From assembly GCF_000519265.1 (NCBI RefSeq), contig NZ_KI912608.1:3089321-3153320 (forward strand): a stretch of DNA of 64,000 nucleotides. The letters run 5' to 3'. The stretch comes from Desulfonatronum lacustre DSM 10312. GTDB lineage: Bacteria > Desulfobacterota > Desulfovibrionia > Desulfovibrionales > Desulfonatronaceae. The notes under the pieces are model-generated. The model saw only the letters and a program-made list of their open reading frames with translations, had not been told where the DNA came from and did not search any database. Below are positions 57,329 to 64,000 of the stretch, one piece after another (position 1 is the stretch's first letter; every line of letters starts with the position of its first letter). Both the position numbers and the translations under genes were made by a program.

Positions 57329-58531
57329 TCACTTCCCAGTAATCAGATTGCGGCAGGCCTCGCGCCAGACTTCGTAGCGTCCGGTCAGGCCGTGGTGTTC
57401 AAGGTAGGCCGTGTCCACCGGATGCGTTGCATAGCCTGGATTGATGATCCGCAGCTCATGCTCCAGAGCGTTGGCGGCGTGCACCGCCGTGGTCAGCGGG
57501 CGGGCTTCACGGGCCGACAGGTTGAGTTGGCAGAGCATGCCATGGACGATGTGCTCGTCAAAACCCCAAAGACCGAGGAGATAGGCGCCGATTTGCACAT
57601 GGCTGACGGAAATGACTTCCCGTTCGGCATCGATGATAGTGATGTTGCGGGTATTGGCCAGGTCGATGATGGCGTGGAACTCGTCTTCAAAGGCGCAGGC
57701 CAGGACCAGTTTGCCGACGTCGTGGAACAAACCGCCGAGATAGGCTTGATCCGCGGTTTTCTGGTCCGCGCCTTCCAGTCGGGCGATGGTCTCGGCGAAC
57801 CGGGCCGTATTCCGGCTGTGCGTCCAAAGGTCCTCCAGGGCGAAGCCGGGATGACGTCGAGGATTGAACGGGGAGATGAAATGCCCGGAAACGATCAATG
57901 CCTTGATGATTTCGATGCCCAGCAGGGACACGGCGCGCGCCGGGTTGTCGATGTGCTGCGGCAGTCCGAAAAAAGCAGTGTTCACCAGTTTTAGAATCGA
58001 TGCGGAAAGACCCAGGTCTCGGGATACCAGGCCCGCGACCTCGTCGATGGCGTCTTTTTGTCCCGAAGTGGTGGCGCGCATCAGTTCATCGTAGGTCGAG
58101 GGCAGGACCGGCAGGGAAAACAGCCTGGCGACGACCTCGCGGATTGCGGGATTGGGCAGAATCTCCTGGAGCGCGAGGACGCGTTCCAAAGCGCTCTGGA
58201 TGACCTCTCGCGAGCTGGGCTTGCTCAGAAACTGATGCGCGGTCATTGCGGATTTCAAGATCTGGGTATTGTCCGAATAGCCTGAGAGGATCAGGCGTAC
58301 GGTCCCGGGAGAGCGCGAACGTACGCGTTCGAGCAACTCGGTGCCGTTCATCAAAGGCATCTGCAGGTCGGAGACGATAACGTCGAAAGGTTCCCGGTCC
58401 ATCATGGCCAGGGCCTCTTCGCCGGACTCCGCGAAGTGCATTTGCCACGTGTCCTCCAACTCGAGAAGCATGCGTCGCAATCCCCGCAGCACGGATGGAT
58501 TATCATCGACAAAGAGGATGCGGTCGTTCAT
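57329..58531 (-). CDS. REC-HDOD response regulator
   Basis: A 400-residue protein. Receiver domain 1-120 with Asp55 (VIVSDLQMPLMNG), then an HDOD domain (about 140-340) with PVLPSTYDELMRA, LGLSASILKLVNTAFFG and GGLFHDVGKLV. HDOD domains relate to HD phosphohydrolases and act in signalling; the His-Asp pair in HDVGK is kept. Its ATG overlaps the kinase stop by ATGA, so it is the coupled partner of that kinase. Confidence 0.93.
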   Translation of the reverse strand: MNDRILFVDDNPSVLRGLRRMLLELEDTWQMHFAESGEEALAMMDREPFDVIVSDLQMPLMNGTELLERVRSRSPGTVRLILSGYSDNTQILKSAMTAHQFLSKPSSREVIQSALERVLALQEILPNPAIREVVARLFSLPVLPSTYDELMRATTSGQKDAIDEVAGLVSRDLGLSASILKLVNTAFFGLPQHIDNPARAVSLLGIEIIKALIVSGHFISPFNPRRHPGFALEDLWTHSRNTARFAETIARLEGADQKTADQAYLGGLFHDVGKLVLACAFEDEFHAIIDLANTRNITIIDAEREVISVSHVQIGAYLLGLWGFDEHIVHGMLCQLNLSAREARPLTTAVHAANALEHELRIINPGYATHPVDTAYLEHHGLTGRYEVWREACRNLITGK

Positions 58532-61500
58532 GCGCTTCCATTTCCTTTGGTTCGTGGCGGGTCGACGGGGAAACGAAGGATGAAGGTCGTGCCTTTGTCC
58601 ATTTCCGTCTCAAAATCAATCGTGCCGCCGTGCTTGTCCATGATGGCGTGGGTGATGACCAATCCCTGGCCGGTACCCTTGCCCACCTCCTTGGTCGTGA
58701 AAAAGGGGTCGAAAATCCTGTTTCGGTGCTCCGGCGGAATGCCCGTGCCCGTGTCGCTGATGCGGATTTCCACGAAGTCGCCGGACCGGGCCGTGGAAAT
58801 GGAGATGATCCCCTTGCCTCCGCGCGCTTTCACCGCGGCCGAATTGGCGTGGGCCGCGTTGACCAGGACGTTCAGAACGGCCTGGTTGAATTCTCCGGGT
58901 ACGCAATGAATCAGCGGCAAATCACCGGCCAGATCGGTGCGCACCTCGGAGTCGTACTTCCACTCGTTACGGGCCACGGCGACGGTGTTCTTGATGGCCT
59001 CGTTGATCTCCAGGGGGGTCATTTCCCCGATGTCGGGGTGGGAGAACTTCTTGATGGCTTGAACAATGGTGGTCACCCGCCGCACGCCGTCCAGCGAATC
59101 GTCGATGGCCTGGGGGATTTCCCGCAGCAGGAAGTCCAGCTTGGCCGTCTTCAACGCGGCGGCCACGTCCAGCACGAGACTGCCGGTGTCTCTGTCTTCG
59201 CCGGCGGCCCTGTACAGTGCATTGTACTTTTCCAGCAAGACGCGCAGCTTTTCGAAGGAGGTCTGGAAGAAGTCGATGTTCGTGGACACGTACTGGATGG
59301 GCGTATTGATCTCGTGCGCGATGCCCGCGGCAAGCTGGCCGATGGATTCGAGCTTCTGGGCCAGTGCGAGCTGGCGTTCCAAAGCCTTGCGTTCGGAGAT
59401 GTCGAAAATGATGATCGCCATGTACTCCTGACCGCCCTTGAGAACACGCAGGCGGTTCAAAGAGATGGGCAACAAGGTCTTGTCCGGCAAGGTCAAGGTC
59501 GCCTCCTTGCCGAGGAAGGTGTGGTCGATATGTAAACAATCCCCGCATGCATCATGGTTGCAGATGGAAAAGCTCAAGATGTCCTGGCAGAGGCGGTCGA
59601 TCAGGTTTTCCCTGTCCTGGCCCAGCAGCGCGGCGGCCTGCTCGTTGGTCTCCACCACCCTCATGGTGCGTGGGTTGATGATGAAAAACGCCGCCTTGAT
59701 GCCGCTGAGGATGGCGTCGAGCATGGCCTCGTGCTCGATGCGCTCCCTTTCGGCCTGCTTGCGTTCGGTGATGTTCCTGGCCGTGGTCAGGACCGCCTTG
59801 CGGCCTTCGTATTCGATCAGCTTGGCGTTGATTTCCGTGGGCACCAGGCCGCCGCTTTTGCGCTGCTGCACGGTCTCGAAAAAGGTGAAGCCTCTGTTCT
59901 CCAGAATTTCGGAGATGCGCTCGTGAATGGATTTTTCACCGGACGGGTTTCCCGGCGCCAGATCGTCGGGAGTCATGGTCAGGAGTTGCTCACGGGTGTA
60001 TTCCAAGCGTTGGCAGGCCACACTGTTGACGTCGAGAAAACGACCCTCCAGGTCGTGGACGAAGATGGCGTCCGAGGAGTTGTCGAACAGCGTCCGGAAG
60101 CGACGCTCCGAGGTCTTGATCCGTTCGGCGTCCTCGTGCTCGCGGGTCACGTCGAGAAGGATCAGCACGTGTCCGCCGGCCTGGGGGCCTGCGTTCAGCT
60201 GGCGTCCGGTGACGCGGAAGACGCGGGGGGGAGGGCCGTCATGGATCAGTTGCAGATGGTGCTCCTCGTGTTCGTGCAAGTCGGTCAGCAACGTCTCGAT
60301 ACCGATGCCGTTCAGGTGGTGCAGCGTCTCGCCTTCATGGACCCCGACAAGGTGCGCGAGCATCGCGCGACCTACGGGATTGGCCAGGACCACGGTATTG
60401 TTTTGATCCAGGAGCACCACGCCGGCAGGCATGGTATGCACGAGTTGCTCCAGTTCCTTCCGGCTCTCCTTCACCAGGGCGCGCAGTCTCCCCACGGAGG
60501 AGGAAGCTTGCTCGGTCACCTTGTGCAGCAGTTCCAGCTGGTTGACGCTGAAGGCGTCGGGGGAAGCGGCGCCCACGTAGAGCATGCCGGCAATTTCGCC
60601 GTTGGTTTCAAAAAGCGGCACCATGACGGCGGTCTCGATACGTTGGATGTCCCCCCCTTGTCCGGATGTCCGGCAGGCCAGGGTGGTGTGCTCGGAAAAG
60701 GATTCCACTGAGTTGTTTCCGGTAAGTCGGCTGTTTTCCATGCGCATCGTGTCGAGAATGTTCTGCTGCAGCTCCGGACTCAGCGGGCGGTTGAAGTAGT
60801 TATAGAGCACTCCCTCGTTTTTTTTCATGAACAGCCCGGCGGCCACATCGAACTCCAGAACGCCGCCCAGATTTTCGATCATCAGCTTGACCAAGTCTTC
60901 GTAGTCCAGGGTGTAGCCCAGCTTGCGCGAGAGTTCGTGCAGCACCTCCAGTTCAAAGGCGCGCTGCTTCAACTGCTCCTCGGCCTGGATCTTCTCCGTG
61001 ATGTCGCGGATGACACTGACCAGGAACAGAGGCTCGCCCGGTTCGCGTTCAATGGGCGTGATGTAGTGCTCGGAGCTGAAAGTCTCGCCGCTCTTGCGCT
61101 TCAGGTGGTATCTGGGCAACTGAAAGTACCCTTTTTCCATGATCGCGAGACGGGCCTGTTCGCGGAACCAGGCATGGCTTTGCGCGTCCACGTGAACCAG
61201 CTCCACGCTTTCGCCGAGCAGTTCCTCACGACCGTAGCCGACCATCGTTGCGGCGGCATGATTGCAGTCAATGATTTCGAAAGTGTGGTCGGCCAGGATG
61301 AACACTCCCTCGTTCAGGCTTTCGAAGGTCTTTTGCAGCAGCCTCCTGGAGTAGCGCAGTTCTTCCTCGGCTTTCTTGCGCTCGGTGATGTCCATGAACG
61401 TGATGATGATCTCCGTGAGTTCGCCCGTGTCGGAGAAGATCGGCGAGGCAGTCACCTGCAGCCAGGTGACGTGATCCTTTTCAGGCGCACTGACGCCCAG

Positions 61501-62202
61501 CGTGAAATCGGACAGAGTCTCCCTGGACCGCAGCACCCTGTTCACGGGAAACTCATCCAGGGGCATCCTGGTCCCGTCCGCCCTGAGGAAGACCCAGGCC
61601 GAGTCCGCGGCCATCTTGCCTTCCATCTGTTCCCCGGTCAGGCCCAGCAGCTTGCCGGCCGTGGCATTGGAGGCGATGATGTTCGTATCTGGGGCGCACA
61701 CGATCACTCCGGCCTGAATGGACTGGAGCAGGCCTCGCCAGCGTTGCTCCCGTTCCTCGAGCTCGCGGGTTTTGCGGCGCAGCTTCTGGTCGCTGCGCTC
61801 CAGGGCCCTGCGCTTGCGGTCCAGCTCGACAAAGATCCGCACCTTGCTCAACAGGATGTCCCTGTCGAACGGTTTGAACATGTAATCCACCGCGCCGACC
61901 TTGTAGCCGTCGAGGATGTCGCGCTCGGTCTTGTGAATGGCGGTGAGAAACAGGATCGGGGTCTCGCGGTTCTGCTCCATGGAGGCCATGCGCTTGGCCA
62001 CGTCGAAACCGCTCATCCCATGCATCGAGATGTCCAGGATGGCCAGGGCGAACTCGGTTTCCTCCAGACGATCAATTGCCGCTTCACCGCTGTCGGCCTT
62101 GACCAGCAGGACATTTTTCAGTGGCGCAAGAATTGTTTCCAACAAAAAGAGACTGGTGGGGTCATCGTCTACAATGAGAATATTCGCCTTGTGGCTGCCC
62201 AT
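58528..62202 (-). CDS. REC / multi-PAS / GAF histidine kinase
   Basis: A 1224-residue soluble kinase. The start at 62202 (MGSHKANILIVDDD) is set by the receiver beginning directly after it. Order: receiver (6-125, Asp57 in ILDISMHGMSG), a coiled linker, PAS domains (about 160-400), GAF (about 415-580), further PAS domains (about 590-930), HisKA with His963 (GIAHEINTPIQY) and HATPase (about 1095-1210: SDTGTGIPPEH, TGQGLVITH). An N-terminal receiver means its own activity can be set by another kinase. One Cys-rich stretch (CQDILSFSICNHDACGDCLH) in the last PAS could bind metal. Coupled to the HDOD regulator gene. Confidence 0.92.
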   Translation of the reverse strand: MGSHKANILIVDDDPTSLFLLETILAPLKNVLLVKADSGEAAIDRLEETEFALAILDISMHGMSGFDVAKRMASMEQNRETPILFLTAIHKTERDILDGYKVGAVDYMFKPFDRDILLSKVRIFVELDRKRRALERSDQKLRRKTRELEEREQRWRGLLQSIQAGVIVCAPDTNIIASNATAGKLLGLTGEQMEGKMAADSAWVFLRADGTRMPLDEFPVNRVLRSRETLSDFTLGVSAPEKDHVTWLQVTASPIFSDTGELTEIIITFMDITERKKAEEELRYSRRLLQKTFESLNEGVFILADHTFEIIDCNHAAATMVGYGREELLGESVELVHVDAQSHAWFREQARLAIMEKGYFQLPRYHLKRKSGETFSSEHYITPIEREPGEPLFLVSVIRDITEKIQAEEQLKQRAFELEVLHELSRKLGYTLDYEDLVKLMIENLGGVLEFDVAAGLFMKKNEGVLYNYFNRPLSPELQQNILDTMRMENSRLTGNNSVESFSEHTTLACRTSGQGGDIQRIETAVMVPLFETNGEIAGMLYVGAASPDAFSVNQLELLHKVTEQASSSVGRLRALVKESRKELEQLVHTMPAGVVLLDQNNTVVLANPVGRAMLAHLVGVHEGETLHHLNGIGIETLLTDLHEHEEHHLQLIHDGPPPRVFRVTGRQLNAGPQAGGHVLILLDVTREHEDAERIKTSERRFRTLFDNSSDAIFVHDLEGRFLDVNSVACQRLEYTREQLLTMTPDDLAPGNPSGEKSIHERISEILENRGFTFFETVQQRKSGGLVPTEINAKLIEYEGRKAVLTTARNITERKQAERERIEHEAMLDAILSGIKAAFFIINPRTMRVVETNEQAAALLGQDRENLIDRLCQDILSFSICNHDACGDCLHIDHTFLGKEATLTLPDKTLLPISLNRLRVLKGGQEYMAIIIFDISERKALERQLALAQKLESIGQLAAGIAHEINTPIQYVSTNIDFFQTSFEKLRVLLEKYNALYRAAGEDRDTGSLVLDVAAALKTAKLDFLLREIPQAIDDSLDGVRRVTTIVQAIKKFSHPDIGEMTPLEINEAIKNTVAVARNEWKYDSEVRTDLAGDLPLIHCVPGEFNQAVLNVLVNAAHANSAAVKARGGKGIISISTARSGDFVEIRISDTGTGIPPEHRNRIFDPFFTTKEVGKGTGQGLVITHAIMDKHGGTIDFETEMDKGTTFILRFPVDPPRTKGNGSA

Positions 62203-62359
62203 GTCCGTACCCTTTGCTCTTTTCGATGCATTTCTCCGGGGGTGGAGACCGAGACCGTGCAATCACGCATAACCATTATTGTGCATCATGCAACTTATCC
62301 TCTATGTTTGCAATATACGTTCGCCACCGCCACATCTCGGACGAGTCGGAGTTAAGGTC

Positions 62360-62872
62360 GGGTCAAGTCTGCTCTTGACTTTTATAGATTTCCTCCCGTA
62401 GCTTGGTCGAATGGCAAGACCATTGCGCATTGAATATCCCGGAGCCTGGTATCACGTCATGAACCGGGGCAGGCGGCGGGAGCGGACTTTTCTCGACGGT
62501 GCGGACTTTGAAGTTCTCCGACGATCCGGTCCTGGCCGGGAGAACGTATCGTCAGTACATGGCTCAGGAAGATTCCAAAGAAATCCAGCGGATTTTTTCG
62601 CTGAAGAAACTGCCGGCCGTACTTGGGAGCAAGGAGTTTATGCAGAGCGTCAAGGCCGGATTCTTTGGAGAAAAACTGCACGAGGAAATCCCGGAGTCCC
62701 GATTCCTTGCGCCATCTCCCCAGGACATCGTGAATGCCGTTTGCAGTGAGTATGGGATAACCGAAGACGACCTTCTCGCCTCCAGTCCAGGGTGAAGGGG
62801 GAAAGGGCGCTTCGGATCAGGTTGGATTCGCTGAGGAAAATAATACTTTCGAGCCAAGAGCAGACTTGACCC
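62360..62872 (+). mobile_element. RAYT (Y1 transposase) element, internally deleted (remnant 4)
   Basis: A 513-bp relic with the terminal pair GGGTCAAGTCTGCTCTTGAC (62360-62379) and GCCAAGAGCAGACTTGACCC (62853-62872). The ATG at 62411 opens MARPLRIEYPGAWYHVMNRG, the N-terminus of a REP-associated tyrosine transposase. After about 35 residues the frame is lost. Another frame (62515-62795) carries GRTYRQYMAQEDSKEIQRIF to ITEDDLLASSPG, its C-terminal part. The catalytic core is missing. Confidence 0.82.
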
Positions 62873-62889
62873 CTCCGATGACCCCTCCG

Positions 62890-63291
62890 ATGATAATGAT
62901 AAAGGCAGTAATACTTTGGGTCGGCATCCTCGTTCTCGCCATAGCTAATGGGGCCTTGCGCGAGTCCGTGCTCATTCCGGGGCTCGGAACCCCGACCGCG
63001 CTCGTTCTGAGTGGGTTGCTGCTTTCCGCCCTCATCATTGGCGTGGCGTACGTATCGCTTCCTTGGCTGCAAATTCGCCGCCCTGCGCAGTTCTGGTTCG
63101 TTGGGTTTGGCTGGCTCGCATTGACGCTCGTCTTTGAATTTTCGTTCGGGATCTGGCAGGGCAAGTCGTGGACTGTGTTGCTTGAGGCCTACACATTCAA
63201 GGGTGGCAATATCTGGCCCGTCGTCCTCGCGGCAACGGCCCTTGCACCGTATATTGCCGCTAAGCTGAGAGGTTGGGCGTCGTTACGGTAG
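62890..63291 (+). CDS. Small integral membrane protein of unknown function
   Basis: About 133 residues with four membrane segments: VILWVGILVLAIANG, ALVLSGLLLSALIIGVAYVS, FWFVGFGWLALTLVFEFSFG and WPVVLAATALAPYIAA. No family is recognised with confidence. The start is uncertain (ATG at 62890 or 62896); the upstream bases are the end of the RAYT relic, so its native promoter may have been displaced. Confidence 0.7.
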   Translation: MIMIKAVILWVGILVLAIANGALRESVLIPGLGTPTALVLSGLLLSALIIGVAYVSLPWLQIRRPAQFWFVGFGWLALTLVFEFSFGIWQGKSWTVLLEAYTFKGGNIWPVVLAATALAPYIAAKLRGWASLR

Positions 63292-63409
63292 TGTCTATCA
63301 AGGTGCGCACATCGACACCTTTTTCGTTGCGATTTTGCCTCCATTATAAAGCTGCTTCTGGACAGTGTCGTGTGGATTGAGAAATGGGACTTGAAGCAAG
63401 GAGATCAAA

Positions 63410-63658
63410 ATGGATATTGAAATTTTGACACAATTCTTTATGTGGTGCACCATCATCAACGTGGCCTTGCTGGTTCTGTCGTTTTTTGTGGTAGCATATG
63501 GATTTGGAAGTGAATTCGTATATCGAACGCACAGCAAGTGGTTCCCTATGCCGCGGGATACGTTTAACGCGGCTATTTATTTGCTTATTGGGATTTATAA
63601 GATATTTGTGTTTGTTTTTAACGTTGTTCCATGGATCGCACTTACAATCATCGGGTGA
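63410..63658 (+). CDS. DUF6868-like small membrane protein
   Basis: An 82-residue protein with two membrane segments (about 13-33 and 55-81). The pattern LTQFFMWCTIINVALL and YRTHSKWFPMPRDTFNAAIY matches the DUF6868 family of small inner-membrane proteins of unknown function. AAGGAG site before the ATG. The surrounding DNA is AT-richer than the window average. Confidence 0.8.
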   Translation: MDIEILTQFFMWCTIINVALLVLSFFVVAYGFGSEFVYRTHSKWFPMPRDTFNAAIYLLIGIYKIFVFVFNVVPWIALTIIG

Positions 63659-63719
63659 CCATGTTGATCCGGGATTCGCCGTTCACGACCCCCAGCCCGG
63701 AGTTCAGGCAATACTCCAA

Positions 63720-63844
63720 CAGGCTGTTGAAAAATCCCCGCTAGCTGCGTTGCAGCAAAAAGTTCAAACCCTCACGTGTGACTCAATACGCTTCGGCCTT
63801 GATCTTTTTTTTGCGCCTTGCCATCGGGGATTTTGAACAGCCTG
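63720..63844. repeat. Palindromic MITE-like element, copy D
   Basis: A 125-bp copy with near-perfect 20-base inverted ends: CAGGCTGTTGAAAAATCCCC at 63720-63739 and its inverse ending at 63844. Its termini differ from copies A, B and E (CAGGCTGTT versus CAGTCCGTT), but the central part is shared. The remaining bases of 63659-64000 hold no gene. Confidence 0.8.
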
Positions 63845-63909
63845 CAGAATCTGGCTTTTTCAACACATTGCCACGCCCTGAGGCTAGGGACGCCGGCTGC
63901 ATCTCATAA

Positions 63910-64000
63910 CAGTCCGTTGAAAAACTCCCAATTGCTGCGTCGCTGCAAAAAGTTCAAACTCTCACGTATGAATAAATACGCTTCGACCTTGAACTTTTTT
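63910..64000. repeat. Palindromic MITE-like element, copy E (cut by window end)
   Basis: Begins CAGTCCGTTGAAAAACTCCC and continues with the shared core (CACGTATGAATAAATACGCT). Its other end is outside the window. Only 65 bases separate it from copy D. Confidence 0.82.

Noticed and set aside
60937..62355. Plus-strand open frame opposite the multi-PAS kinase
   Set aside because: Shadow frame; no domain, no ribosome site.

Overview
The window reads as chromosome of a GC-rich deltaproteobacterium, most likely a sulfate-reducing member of the Desulfovibrionales. This rests on the gene mix: multi-PAS histidine kinases, TRAP uptake systems, Rrf2-controlled cysteine synthesis, DUF4139 and C_GCAxxG proteins, and a tRNA-Val/tRNA-Asp pair. 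Species cannot be fixed from the sequence alone. Most genes are housekeeping or environmental-response genes. No phage, plasmid, CRISPR array or defence island is visible.

Layout. 1-1100: RRM RNA-binding protein and a tRNA-Val/tRNA-Asp operon with promoter and terminator. 1131-7880: an XRE-HTH/PAS/GAF histidine kinase, then an Rrf2 regulator - O-acetylhomoserine sulfhydrylase - cysteine synthase group whose promoter overlaps a palindromic operator. 7870-15200: PhnD-like binding protein + hybrid kinase + broken AAA-ATPase-like gene; a GGDEF fragment; alanine racemase; two small hypotheticals. 15200-15716: a repeat-dense intergenic region with a 181-bp inverted-repeat element flanked by an 8-bp target duplication. 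15717-30400: SLC13 permease, RluA pseudouridine synthase, TolB/FG-GAP protein, RsmF-like methyltransferase, ClC channel, RibF, tRNA-Leu, YkgJ protein, M16 peptidase, small Cys-rich protein. 30527-38818: EVE and DUF4139 proteins, GAPDH, GAF protein, Sel1 protein, a hybrid kinase and TrmL. 38914-44187: TAXI-type TRAP system, M23 peptidase, TtcA. 44221-55042: ADP-ribosylglycohydrolase, MATE/TetR pair, methyltransferase, C_GCAxxG protein, a DctQMP TRAP system, VOC and dienelactone-hydrolase proteins, interspersed with decayed RAYT transposon remnants. 55083-62202: a signalling cluster (multi-PAS kinase, HDOD response regulator, REC-PAS-GGDEF-EAL protein). 62360-64000: RAYT remnant, two small membrane proteins and two palindromic elements.

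The most distinctive feature is the repeat content: (i) period-6 GAAATC/GATTCC arrays in intergenic DNA, some packaged in an element with clear terminal repeats and target duplication; (ii) 123-125-bp palindromic MITE-like elements (four plus one fragment); (iii) four decayed RAYT loci sharing a 20-bp terminal motif; (iv) palindromic or low-complexity DNA inserted in frame in coding genes, best seen in the receiver domain of the hybrid kinase at 8499-11900. Signal transduction is also rich: four large histidine kinases and two output response regulators in 64 kb.
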